64,000 nt of DNA from Phorcus lineatus (Eukaryota; Mollusca; Gastropoda; Trochida; Trochidae). This document shows, in pieces, positions 1-11,922 of this stretch. The stretch lies in NCBI GenBank assembly GCA_921293015.1, contig OV121096.1, forward strand, positions 12,031,000 through 12,094,999, written 5' to 3'. Numbering within the stretch: the first letter of the stretch is position 1; each line of letters opens with the position of its first letter. The translations under genes and the position numbers were made by a program. The notes below the pieces were generated by a model. That model searched no databases and had not been told where the DNA came from. It worked only from the letters and a program-made list of their open reading frames with translations.

Positions 1-1903
1 AAATAGCCATTCTTGAACTCATTTTGGGATCGTCTGGTCTCTCGTGCAAAAAATCGAATTTTGGCATATTGATATAGACAGAAGGGGTAATATTTTCGAA
101 ATTTCGATTTTGTTAAAAGTCAAATGAAATGTTCCATATCGACTCTCTGAGATTTAAACCAACCCAATCACATTGACTTTGTGCTAAGGAACAAACATGA
201 CTAATTTTTAAAGAAGTTGATAAAATATAAAGGATTTTATAGATAAAAAAAAGAATAAGTGTTTTCGGAATTTTGACCCCTGGTCACTTCAATGGCCTGC
301 CAAAACTGTTACGGGTAATTGTGGGGGTATGATAAACATCTGCCTTAAAAAAGAATGGATCTGCATATCTGTATTGAAAATTGATTTATAAAGGTTTCTT
401 TTTCGCAACGCTACGATACCTCGAATTACATGATATTTACACTAGTTGCACGGCGCCAGGCGCCGTGCTTTATTTGTGATAGGTTTGGGGAAATCTTATG
501 GGGAATGGGGAGCATCCGGAAGTGTGAAATGAATTTCTATTTTGTGATAAAAATATGTTTCACCGCAGTTGATTAATTAAGATATACTAGAAAACTATAT
601 AGTATAATTAAAAAAAAAATTTTTTCTTTTTTAAAAGACATGGTTATCCATTTAAGATTGTTTTTTGTTCTCATACAATTATAAGAGGGAGACAAAGTTT
701 ATAATTAGCATGACCTATTTTCCGAACAGCTCATCAATAAGCGATTCAGCGACACTGCCAGGCTAAGACAATGAAGTGCCGGTAGAGGGAGGCCTCTTTA
801 TCGGATATAGTTTCATTCTAATGGCTTGCTCCCCTTTTTGTTGATATATTGCTTTAAAACTTACCCCAACTGTTATCTTTGTGACAAAGAATTCATAAAT
901 GTATAAACTTGATAATAAAACATCTTTGAAAAATTTATTCAGATCATCAATGCCGATTACTGCACTTTGTGACTGTTAACTGTTAAATGTTAACTGCATT
1001 CAGAAAATAATGGCATGAAGAATACATTAAATGATTAAATATAAATGTCATTGAATCATGCTCTGGATTTTGAATTTGTTAGTATCAAAATTCCTTTTCA
1101 AAAGTAAATTTCTATTAATCGTATGATGTGTATACAAATCTGATGTCGGCCTAGGCATTATATTTATCTTAGACTAATATTCAGTCTCTGAAATATAATG
1201 CTCTAAAACGATTTGTAAAAATGGCTCTGGCGCCGTGTTGATGCTTCGCATCAAGGTTTTCTTGTATATTCAGTTGTGTGAACAAACTTTTGGCATGCAG
1301 CTGTATTTGTCCATTAAAAATGGAAGCACATAAGATACTGTTTAAACTCCATAAAGTTGATGAATTTTTGTCTGATACATAAATACAGGTCAGATAGTTC
1401 ATCTTTATATTTATCTTTCGAGATATTAGTCATTCTCGGCTTACTTTTCATACATTATAAAAATTATACATAATTTGACAGCATTTGACTTTCATCACAG
1501 GTGGAGTGCCGTAATAGAAGCGTAAGTAAAATCATATTTAACATCCGATTTCTGCCTTGACTTTTGAAATAAATAATCATAGTTCACTATATGTTTCGCC
1601 TGAATCTATTCTCAGGAGAAACGGTAGGGTAATTTGTTAAAAGCTCTGACAGAAAATTGCCTAAAAAGTTTAATTGTTTAGTTATAGGCGTGTTGATTCT
1701 CTTATGAATGTGAAACTTTAAATGCGATCTAAATGTTTGACCTCGATACGTTGACGTTGTAAAAGGAAAGTTTTTTTCATAAAACAAAGCTTTTACGATA
1801 ACTTTGGTTGGAAAACCGTGTAACCTAAAACTTGACACAGGGCCGTTTCTAGTCACTTTGACATTGACCGTTGAAACGTGCAGTGCTTGCGATGACACCT
1901 TTC
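1..1903. other. AT-rich non-coding stretch, no gene seen
   Basis: All six frames are broken by frequent stops and no conserved motif is visible. The only structure is low-complexity A/T tracts (around 609-640). Nothing supports a gene or a full mobile element here. Confidence 0.6.
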
Positions 1904-2103
1904 TGAGGTGGGGTGAGGTGAATTGAGGTTTTACGCCGCTTTCAAGAGTATTTCACTTATATCGCGGCTGCTAGTATAATTGCAGGGAGAAAGCCCGCAA
2001 CACCATAGCGGCTATGTATTGCGGTGACACCTGCGAGCAACGACTGGAACTAGCGAACCATGGGTGGTACTGCGCTGAACCTTTCTCATGACGTGCCTTT
2101 CTA
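1904..2103 (+). repeat. Degenerate gastropod-type SINE-like relic
   Basis: The segment opens with a G/T-rich head (GAGGTGGGGTGAGGTGAATTGAGG), followed by TTTTACGCCGCTTTCAAGAG, a 'TATTTCAC' stretch and ATCGCGGC. This resembles the abundant repeat I associate with gastropod genomes (GTGAGTGAG-like head, TTTTACGCCGCTTTCAGCAATATTCC, then a CGGCG partner that can pair with the first GCCGC). The rest of the block is GC-richer than its surroundings and diverges from the consensus I remember. I see no clear target duplication, so the borders are approximate. The family assignment rests on memory of the motif, not on an alignment. Confidence 0.45.
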
Positions 2104-4911
2104 GAAACCTTCAATGTTGGATATAACTTTTAAAAACGTACTTATAGATTAGAGTAATTATTTGGTTCAGTTATATGATTCTATTAAACCTCTTTAAAAC
2201 CTAAGCCTATGTCCGAGGGAGACATTGTTTAACAAACACGGTTTTGTTCAAATCCTCATAGGTGCACGTATACTGCATTTTTCATTTGCAAATGGTTTTC
2301 AAGAACAACATTTCATTGGTTTGAAGAAAAAAAAGAAAAAATAACAAACACTTGTCTGTCATAATGATTGAAGGATTATACACATTGTATGCGTTAATAT
2401 TTCTGAAAATTGCCTCAATAGTCAGATCTGGGACAATGCCACGGAGAATCGCTTTAACCAAAACAGGGTTGGAAAATTTCATCGACATTATACCGATTGA
2501 CATGCGCCAATTTCCAGGTCGGTGGTGTCATTCGGGTACAACTACTTCCGGTTGATAGCGTTCGCCATAAATGCCCTATGTGGAGTTTGGAATACTCACC
2601 ATTTAACATTGTTAACACTCATTTGAAAGTGCATCGACTTCCAGGTCATTAAGGTTGCAGTGTGGTGATCATTACTTATCAAGCATGGACAAAAACAAAG
2701 TCATTCTTTCTTTAAGGCAATATTCAAGTACCATTGGGGATTTCAGTATTCAGTTTTTCAAGTTGAAACATCGAAAGTGTAACCAAGTTATTTCTTTGAA
2801 AATGCAATGATACCAGATAAACATAAACATTTTCATTGATTGAGACACCGGTTGAAACGCTGTAAAAGTTAAAAAAAAAACAAGCATCACATTAAACTCT
2901 TACAATGTACTTATACACACGCGAATAGGAAATCATCTTAAGTGGAATCTGGTTTGAAAAAATTTAATTGTAATTTTGTTATTTTTGGTTAAAAAACGCC
3001 AAATTCATACCAAACATCCTTGATATAAAAAAAAAGTTTTGTATAAATCACTCAAAAATCATTATTATGATTCTCCTTTGTTAACTGCATGTTCATAATA
3101 ACATTCTCCTGATTTGTGTTTATTATCCGAGCATTTGTTATCGTTTAATAGCATCGACTTTCAAGCATTTCATTCTAATGTCACGGTATAAGTGATAAAT
3201 TGGAGGATTAAAGTATCTATCCCCTATCAAACACTAAAATGTATTGTGATACCATTTGTTTGAGACTGAATATACATACATGTATACGCCTGGCCTGTTC
3301 ACCCTCAAGTAAAGTGGGTACCCGGTATGGTTGTGAAGGGGTTGTTATATTAAGAATAGCAGGACTTGCTGTAAGTATATATTGCTTCGATCGTACATTA
3401 GTGAATGTTTCAGTGTTCCATAAACTTATGTATATATTTTTGTATTCATATACTCAAAAACTCTCATGATATTTTATGAAAGTTGAGAATGTTTTTTAAC
3501 TGATCAAACAGCTTTTCAACTGCAATTTCAAGCGATTGCCATACTGTATAATATTGCTTCAGTAACCAAATTAAACTACAAGAGAATATTTTTTATGAAA
3601 AAAATCTTTACAATGCCCGGAAGCTTGGCTTCTCTGGTAATTTGCGATCTGCAAGAACAAATCAGGTCTAAGATTTAGGATTATTTAGAAAGCCGGATTT
3701 CAATCATTCTCTGTCAAGCTTCCGGAATGGGACTTCACTTACATTGCCACGAGGAATATCGAGATTTGTTGGTATTGATTATTTTCATGTAAGTAATGCC
3801 CATGACAATACCGGTAATCCATGACATTTTCTTGTCATGAGCAAGTGTTAAGATTTCTCTGATAACCAGAAAGATATTACACGCCGTCTGTAGATAATAC
3901 CCACATAAGCCTTGGTTAAGTCCCTGTCCATAAGTGAACATAAAATTGTGCTTAAATATATGGCCGTGTCTTTCTCTGTCTGTATGGCGGGCGTGTATGT
4001 TTGTATTTGTATATAAACCACCGTGTCTTTTTTGTATGTCTGTGTCTGTATATGTGTCTCTGTGAGTATTTTACAAGTTGTCTACCTTTTTCTGTCATTA
4101 GCCCAATCAACAATTACTAGGCTTCGTTTCTTGTAAAATCTGGTTGCTGGACGGCAAACCGTCGTTGATATCCAGTGATTGCGCCAAGCACCTGGCTCTG
4201 ACGGTGTTCTAATCTCCCACTGGTACAGAAATGGTACAAGATACGGTACAAATGTTGAAATTGTGGTACGAAATAGAACAATGGTACTCTCTATGTCGTC
4301 CCGAGTTTGGTCAAGATTTGTTGGGTGTTATTTTTCTCATAACAATATTACCATCGTCTCTCTCTTGACTTGTTTCTTTGTTTGTCGTCGAACCTGGCAT
4401 TGCTTCGCTAGTCCCTTTTAACCACTTCCGTCTTTTTCTCAATAGACATCAGTCCTTTGCCTCCTTGTCCTTCAATCTGGCAGTAAATGTTTCCTCAAAG
4501 TCAATAGCATGTTCTCCATCTCTGTGAGACTACGTTCACATTAAAGAGATGAACGTGATTAACGTATTAACCTGACAGGTGCCTGTAATGGACTCATTGG
4601 TAATTAAGGAATATTCTCACAGAGTTCCTTCCTCTGATGACGGCACCTTGATAAATGACAATGATTTCTTCTTAGCTGTGTAGGTGTGGTAGGTTTCTTA
4701 GTCCGAGCCGGGAAAACAGGATCGAAGAAGCCGATCACAAACATATGCTAAACTAAAAATCTTAAGGATTACCCAAATATAAAAATAATTGATTATATTA
4801 TATTATATGAACTACATAATATCTCTATATTGAAAATCAGGGGGATTCTTACTAACTTTGTTGAGAATACATTATTGATTACATTACCACTTTGATAAAT
4901 TCATTATATTT
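2104..4911. other. AT-rich non-coding stretch, no gene seen
   Basis: Short open frames near 2352-2555 occur on both strands with no recognisable domain and no codon-use contrast. The stretch 3960-4070 is T/G-rich low complexity with repeated TGTCT/TGTGT words. Around 4590-4690 there is a less AT-rich run with TAATTA-type and CAGGTG words that could be regulatory, but nothing decides it. Confidence 0.5.
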
Positions 4912-4940
4912 GGGGGGGGGGGGGGGTGGGGGGGGGGGGG
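4912..4940 (+). repeat. Poly-G tract (15 G, T, 13 G)
   Basis: Two G runs are separated by one T. They form a perfect G-quadruplex-capable tract inside otherwise AT-rich DNA. Long homopolymers are prone to length error in assemblies, so the exact length should not be trusted. Confidence 0.9.
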
Positions 4941-5562
4941 TCCAGTTATTTGCATTTATGGCAAATCATGATTTCTTCCTTTGATAATCTTAATTTTTAG
5001 ATATGATTTAAAAGTAATATCACATTTGAGTCACCTGCTTGATGACCAATCGATAGTTTATGAACGTGTTTCCATAAAATGTACATTATTGTTATCAAAA
5101 TATTCACAAATATCCAACGATATGTTTTTGTGTGTATCTCATTCACAGATCATAAAGAACACTGATTATAAAGGATATGAATATATCAATTTCGTTCATG
5201 CGTGACGAATAATCACAATGGGTACCATTCCTTATTCACCTTGGAGCATTGAATTATTCGGTTTTGTTATTATTTTTCATTCTTCTGTAATTTCACTGAT
5301 CTTCTTATGAAAATGATGTGTCACTCAATCTGCTTATAACTCTGAACCATGTTATTGTATATAAGATGAATGAACTTGTGGTCAAACTTAATTTCCCTTA
5401 GTTTCTTCTGATCTCAGGAGACCGGAATGTGTAAGGATATGGTTTCCTGGTACATGTCAATGTTACCCCGTACGCCGAACATCGGAGTTGAGTGAGTGAA
5501 ATGTTAGCCAAGGGGTCACTTGTAAATACAAGACATTGTTCAATAAACTTTGAAATTTCTGT

Positions 5563-5581
5563 GGGGGGGGGGGGGGGGGGG
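5563..5581 (+). repeat. Poly-G tract (19 G)
   Basis: This is an uninterrupted G homopolymer about 620 bp after the first one, on the same strand. It is low complexity and carries no coding meaning. The open frames that cross it (poly-Gly or poly-Pro) are artefacts. Confidence 0.9.
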
Positions 5582-6720
5582 ATCTCAAAAGAAGAAAGGA
5601 ACCTAAGACAAAAAAAATTACATTTAAGTAGTTTCATGTTATTAAGTTCAAATCTAGACTTGCTTTTAAAGAGGTTATTTTGAGGTCAAAATATTATTAT
5701 CTACAATCCGTCTGTTAGATTTCAATTGAATCAGCTGCTTTCAAACCTTTGCCCCTAAGAGAACGAGTTTGAATCCCGGTTGTTGCATTATTTTTCCAAC
5801 TTTTATTCAGATTGGCAGTGGAATGTAGAATCTGTGAGGCATAAAAACATTCAGAAATAGAGGGAAAACAAATCATTGAAAAAAAACAATGATTTGTTTT
5901 TTTATAATTGTTCAGCTTCTTTATATTCGATTTGGCGTTAAAAGCTATAGGTGAAATATTTTAGCGCATTGTTAGCATCAGTTGCATTGTGAGCGTTTTC
6001 TTTGAAATAAGTCTAGTTGTCTTGATATTAGTAAAGTATTCCATCTTGAAAGCGATGCCAAAAATTCAACAAATCGTAATGTCATATTGAATATTAAACG
6101 ACTTATGTTACCAAACAGTTACAGACGAGAAGACCGCTATGTCAACACCTCATATGGATAAGAACTGAACACTATTTTCACTTTCATCTTAAAATCACTG
6201 TAGATAGAAATGTAAGGAGGAAAATAGTACAAATTGTAAAAAAACGTACACATATTATTTAAACGAACATACCAGTTCGGTGTAGCTAAAACGCTCTAAA
6301 TCGAATTAAGGCATTTTTAATCAATCTAATAATTAATTACTTGTAAATCCAAGGATATATCAATGCAAATATGTATCTTTTCTCATTAAAAAGATGTGGA
6401 ATCATTCACAGAGCAAGTTTTTTATCATTTCAGTTAATACAAAAAAGGCGGATTTTTAACACAATCGTCGACCCTTTAAAAGTGATGATCAGTTAGTTGG
6501 CACTATGACAGATCGTACACTTTATACATTCATTCCTGTGAGCCCTCAATGTGGACAGTATAAAGTTTGTGAGGTATCAACATTAAGTAGCATTGTAAGG
6601 CGTGTCATCAAAAACTGGTAAGGTATCACATAACATATATTTATTACCTACGAGGGCAATCATATTGAGGTTCATATTTTTCATACGATGCCCTAGAGCA
6701 AAATATCACTTTTTCATTGT
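5582..6720. other. AT-rich stretch with one hairpin, no gene seen
   Basis: No open frame above background. The only structure is the 14-bp perfect inverted repeat at 5865-5900, listed separately. A phrase near 5767-5780 (GTTTGAATCCC) resembles a tRNA B box but has no matching A box upstream. Confidence 0.5.
5865..5900. repeat. Perfect 14-bp hairpin with A8 loop
   Basis: AAAACAAATCATTG (5865-5878) and its exact reverse complement CAATGATTTGTTTT (5887-5900) flank eight A residues. This could be a fold-back transposon remnant or a palindrome produced by replication slippage. No target duplication is visible. Confidence 0.75.
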
Positions 6721-6722
6721 AA

Positions 6723-6777
6723 CGTCACGTCATAAACAATGCTTTGACGTCACAGTTCGCCTATGACGTTGTGACGG
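6723..6777. promoter_or_regulatory. Cluster of CRE-like sites
   Basis: Within 55 bp there are overlapping CGTCACGTCA words (6723-6731), one full TGACGTCA palindrome (6745-6752), TGACGTTG (about 6763-6770) and TGACGG (6772-6777). TGACGTCA is the consensus site for CREB/ATF bZIP factors. A GC-richer run GCGGCGGGTAAACCGCC follows directly. The clustering is seen in the sequence; the role as an enhancer or promoter is inference. Confidence 0.35.
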
Positions 6778-8402
6778 CGGCGGGTAAACCGCCTTTGTTT
6801 GGAGGTCGATTTTGGTCAACACTCGTTTCGTAAACATAGTATGTCATGGACACTCATATAATATCCTCTAAGTCTATATAACATATGGTTTCATGGAAGC
6901 TGCTGCCAATTCTCTATTCTCTCAATTCAAATAATTCATCGATACTGTGTCACGATGTACTCCTTTGAACGTTTGATTCATAGCGCTTTGACTAAGACTT
7001 GTTCATCCTCAAAATCACAAACTTTACAGTTCTCTATTCACTCGACGTTCTTTTTCTCAAATATTATAATTCCTAGTCTCTGAGAATGGTAGATCTATTT
7101 CAATGTTCACATGTACTGAACAAGAGATAGGTGAAACCCTAATTGATGGCGAATTTTTTACATAACTTTCTTTCTTAGTTAAAACAACAAAACAAATACT
7201 CAGCAAATATTTGAAACAATCTCTTACGGTGTTTTTTCTTTCCTTGAAACTAATAGATCTGGAATTGTTGTTCGGACAAATATCACGGGACTGGTTGATT
7301 TTGTTAGAAATGAAATCCATCGTGGTTAAGCTTTATTGATTATGGTAAAGTCGGTGTGTAATAAACCAAAATGGCTCCCAAGGGAGAACCGTTTTCTCTC
7401 CAAGACAATCGAAAGTGACGGTTCCAATGTTTATGTTCCCATTGGTCGTTTGTACAGGAGAATCCACTAAGTCATTATCCAACGATTTGAGTTATGTTGA
7501 TCGCTAGCTTAGATAACGTTGGAAGACGTCGCGAAGTCTTCATATGTTTTTTTACAAGAAGCAATTTATTTTATTGGGGATATATATGTTTACTGAATAC
7601 CTTTTACATGAATACCAGATAAGGCTTATATATTTTATATATTACTTATATATGTTATAAATTACTTATATATTTATTATAATGCTGAGGTGAAACATAT
7701 CTCTTGTTGTTCAATAATTACTTTGTTAAGTATATCATTGTGGCCAGTTATATCTTAGCATTTTGGGGGTTAAATGAATATAAACTTGGATTCTGTAGTT
7801 CTTTACGGTTCTGTAAACATTGTTTAACCTTTAAACTGTTTAATAATTATAAACAAGAGTGTTAGTGAGCTATGTTTAACAACACTTGACTCCCAAGCAG
7901 TTTCTTCAAAACAATCTGAACCTTCAATTATCACATTAACATATTTCTTATATAAACGACTTCATGGAAACTTAAACTATCATTGGCAATCCTCTACTAC
8001 AACTCATTCTAACTCTACAAGTATAAGTATACTAAGATAAATAATACATTAAATAACATCAGAAAAAGAACACATACACTGAAAGTGTAAGCGTCTTTAA
8101 ACGGCGATAACTGCAGAAAACGCCTGGAAAATCAATCGATACAAAGACACAGAGCTAATTGTCATTGCGTTGCATATATAAGCCAGGTAGACTCTGATAT
8201 AAGTTCTTGATGAAACCGTTCACAAGTCACCTTTTATGTATTTTATTTGTCTTAGATACAGTTTTATACGTAAACTGCGGCTAAAACTGAATGTTGAAAT
8301 GAAGTAGGACAGCCTGGAAAGAGAATCCGGAACGCATTGCATAAATAAACAGACGATAAGAGCCATCACAAAGTTGTTGATTATGCACGAATAAAGAGAG
8401 TC

Positions 8403-8435
8403 TGACGTAATCTCTTGTGACGTAATATGACGTCA
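8403..8435 (+). promoter_or_regulatory. Triple CRE-like cluster
   Basis: TGACGTAA (8403-8410), TGACGTAA (8418-8425) and TGACGTCA (8428-8435) lie on one strand within 33 bp, followed by GGTCACGCGACC. This is a second, tighter group of CREB/ATF-type sites. No TATA box or open frame is positioned convincingly downstream, so an enhancer is as likely as a promoter. Confidence 0.35.
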
Positions 8436-9913
8436 GGTCACGCGACCCCACGCGCCAAGTAAGATCAAAGGGCCGACTAGGTCCCATGAGTAAATATATC
8501 TACAATGTTATGGTGAACGGATTAACTTGAAATTGTTCAAGAATTGATTGTGTTTAACTTAATTATGATGATTTGGTTACGAGGACATTTCGTCTTCATT
8601 GTGTAATTAATTAGCACAATCTTCGATGCAGTCTAGTTCATTCTCATGGAGGTTTAGCTTTGGGTGTATAATATGTTTTTTCAGAGAGCTCATGTATAGT
8701 TTATATATATAGTCATTATATTCATGTAATTTTTGTCTCCACTGAGAAATTATAATTCATGTTTCACAATACATTTTACAGTTCTGAAATGTTAACAAAT
8801 GCTCTTGTATGGCATCATTTGTCGTTATTCTAAGCAACACTTGCGAACTGTGAATGTGAATCTAGAACTGATACATAACTTATTCAGAAATGTTCTTTCG
8901 ACTTCCGCCAACACGTTTCTACCAATAAAAACATTGAAAAACTACAATCTCTACAATTACCTCTTGGAAATATTGCTTTCTTAAGCGACAGCAAATCAGA
9001 GATCTTAACTGAATTACGCATTCTCAAGGGTTCTTATTGGTTTCATTACAACGACCTTTCATTTTTTAAATTCAATTCCATGAAATCTAGATTGCCACGA
9101 TGCACATCTTCAACACGTCTAAAATAAGATTGTAGAAACTAATTATTAATCCTTCGATCCTTCTCTCTAGACTTCTGTTAAAAAGATAACTAGATGTAAG
9201 ATCGCTGTCTATGAAGTTTTGATGACTATTCTCAATCAAATTCATGTAACGCTAAGTGGTCATATTCAAAAGTCTTTCATACGCAGGTCATTATTATTGA
9301 CATTCCTTTCTAATTCATGCAATTTCTAATATTTGTTCAGTGTAATATGCACAATAATTTCATTGAGGAAGTTACCGATTAAAGACGGGTGATGAATCAG
9401 GGCGTAGCGGAAATACCACAGGAACAAGTCACTCATCGGTTGTAAATGAACAAGAGAAAAATTAATGTGGTAAAAGAGGTATACTTGTTTATCGATATTG
9501 ACAATGAAAAACGTTAAACCTTAGTGCATTTAAAAATATTATCAAAACGTTCGGTGTTCGCCCTTCCTGGGTTAAATTCCAAATTGGTTTTCTGAAGAAA
9601 CTTATGGAAACAGTAAAGTTCAATTACGACTCAAAATTGTCGGTATTATGATCAAAGACCGAACACAAAATGATCAAGATTAAGATTAATGTTAAAATAA
9701 ACCAAGGTTCGAAACCAAAGTGGACACCAATTATCAAACGAAATCTAACCCTGAATGTCATAATGTGATTCTGTTCTGTGATTTTGTTTACAGCTTATAT
9801 CAATTACTTTCTGATCGTCGGGGTACTATGTTATTGTTGGTTTTAAAAAATATGTTTTACTAAAGACGTCTCTGGTATAACTAACAGAACACCCCGATAT
9901 AAAATGTTTAAAT
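8436..9913. other. AT-rich non-coding stretch, no gene seen
   Basis: There are no coding signals. GGTTCGAAACC at 9706-9716 matches an RNA polymerase III B box exactly, but no A box lies at tRNA spacing upstream, so it is not called a tRNA or SINE. Confidence 0.5.
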
Positions 9914-10069
9914 GTCATCATTATCATCATCAGCAGCATTGTCATCACTTTTATCGTCGTCATCATCATCATCATCATCCTAACACCGTTATCATCATCA
10001 TCAACAACATCCTCATATAATCATCACCCTCATCACTATCACCGCAACCATCATTATCATCTTAACCAC
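9914..10069 (+). repeat. Imperfect ATC trinucleotide repeat
   Basis: The block is dominated by ATC/TCA triplets with a perfect core of about seven units near 9959-9979, interrupted by GTC, CAG and ACC triplets. It is an ordinary degenerate microsatellite. The reading frames through it (poly-His, Ile or Ser) are not real proteins. Confidence 0.85.
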
Positions 10070-10160
10070 AGATTACATCGTCAGGTATGCTGCTTCAATG
10101 TCGGGATGTGACTGGTATGTATGACATTGTGTTTCAAAATCCACAGATATCTAAATAACA

Positions 10161-11218
10161 TTATTTTCCAAGTAATAAGTGTAAACTTGACCAATATTGA
10201 AAAAACTTTGCTTCAGATTCGGTTGACTGAAAAATATATCTATATAGGTCATAATATCGTACAATTTCATCTTGAAGATGTTCTAACTTTGGTTTGTAAC
10301 CATTAACGCTACATCTATGAATATACTTTTTGACTAATAAAATGATTGCATTTACAGGATTATTGTTCTTTCCGTTCATTCCCAGTATAACAAGTTTATT
10401 AGTAAATTCTAATTTCAGTTGAACAGAGTTTAACCATAATTCTATTTCCTTCCATAATCTGAGGATAGGTTCACATTCCCAAAGCATATGGTTTAAGGTT
10501 TCTATTTCACTTTTGCAAAACGGACAAAGTGGTGATGATATATATCCTATTTTATAAAGAAATTGTCTTGTTGGGAGAATATTATGAATAATTCTATATT
10601 GCAACCATTTTAAGTCTGTGCTTTTCGAACATTTATTAGCAATAATGTTGAAAACTTTCCAATCTTTTTCATCAAAATCACTTTGTAAAACTTTTTCCCA
10701 TTTTGAAAAGCTTGCCATGCAGCCGAACAAAATTCGAGTTAATAAGAGCCGCATATAATTTTTTACTCCCAATTATGGTATCAATTTTTGATACATTATA
10801 CGGATATATAGGATTTTGTAGCTTTTTCTTAAATTGCTTTATGTTCAGTGAACGGACATATGTCATAATGGCTCTTTTCACCGATTAGTAAGTCAAAAAA
10901 GTTAGTCTTGATACAAAAAGATTTGGAGAATTCTTCATAAGTTAACAGTCTTCCCTCGACATGAATCAAATCATTAACAAAAATAACACCTTCTTATACC
11001 ATTCATAATACAAAAACGGATGTTTATCAATTATAATATTGTCGTTGTTCCATTATGATTGACATTGTATATCTTCTTCATTTACAATTTTCCTTTTATT
11101 CATGAATAAAAAGTTTGACCATTCTGAGAGAATGTCTTTCCAAAAAGAATTTGTTAAAGAAGGAATTATTTTATTTTTTATAAAGATACTTTATATTGTT
11201 AGATGTTTACTTCGCTAT
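10161..11218 (-). mobile_element. Decayed LINE, C-terminal end of reverse transcriptase ORF (Tx1/L1-like)
   Basis: Read on the minus strand, this is the downstream part of a non-LTR retrotransposon polyprotein. An upstream piece (about 11218 down to 10990) reads FWKDIL..W, then WNN, a Trp-rich 'YYEWYKK' and, after a one-base shift, GVIFVNDL. This is followed by a KLYAALI piece (10881-10735), a second frameshift around 10720-10740, and an open frame at 10772-10161 carrying the typical tail: LQYRIIHNILPTRQFL, then a CCHC-like zinc finger (CPFC, ETLNHMLWEC) and FW/LW-type hydrophobics. One in-frame TAA lies at 11053-11055. It is clearly non-functional, with at least two frameshifts and one stop. 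The catalytic YxDD region is absent, as expected for a 5'-truncated copy. The clade is inferred from general motif layout only. Confidence 0.85.
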
Positions 11219-11544
11219 TTTGTAATATATAAAAATGTATTTCCAAATTGGACAGATTCCATCGTCTGATAACCTAATTGATATGGACATTTTTCCATTT
11301 GTGCCAAGGAATGATATATCTATTACATGTATGTATTTCAGCACGTACGATCACTCTGCTTTGTATATCTTGAAACTGCTAATATCAATTCAACTTTACC
11401 TCGAGATATTTTGTTCATCACCCCGTTTCATTTGAATCGATCGCAAGCGGTTTATTTTCTTTCCTTTTTTGAACGAAGCCATTGATTTGTTTTAGCAATA
11501 AAGGCTATTTTTTACTCTGACATCAAAGCTTTAACATATAATAC

Positions 11545-11922
11545 CGGATATGCAGTCTATGTTAAAATCATGTCGTTGAGGATGAAGCACATGTTATTTT
11601 AAACTGTCCCTTGTATGATGATCTTCGTTTTAACTTGTTGAAGGAAACCTCTTTTAATGTTTCGAACTTTAATGCTATGAATGACCAAGAAAAGTGTTCA
11701 GTACTCCTCCAAAATTATAACTTGTCTAGTTTATGTGCCAAAACCTGCAGTAGTATTTTAGAAGACGAAAATGTGTTTTATAATAGTAATAAATTATTTT
11801 ATCCTAATGTCGGAGTGTATAAATATGTGTATATTAATGTCATTTCAGTCTCTCATAACTTCATTAGGAGTCGTTTATGTATAATCTATGCTATGTTTTA
11901 TCTGAATGTATATCTGTTTTAA
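11545..11922 (+). mobile_element. Decayed LINE fragment, C-terminal zinc-finger region
   Basis: On the plus strand the frame reads RICSLC, an in-frame TAA at 11563-11565, then NHVVEDEAHVILNCPLYDDLR and a long open tail to a stop at 11920-11922. The pattern C-x2-C, VEDE.H, x4-C, P.Y..LR is the zinc-binding C-terminus found in many animal non-LTR retrotransposons. The open frame downstream (about 100 codons) is the ordinary tail and has no other domain. Upstream the frame is closed within two codons, so only a short 3' piece survives. It is on the opposite strand from the LINE relic at 10.2-11.2 kb and has a different zinc-finger wording, so it is a separate insertion. Confidence 0.75.

Noticed and set aside
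5398..5683. Poly-Pro and poly-Gly frames on both strands
   Set aside because: Produced by the 19-G homopolymer.
9706..9716. Exact RNA polymerase III B box GGTTCGAAACC
   Set aside because: No A box at tRNA spacing and no cloverleaf potential seen.
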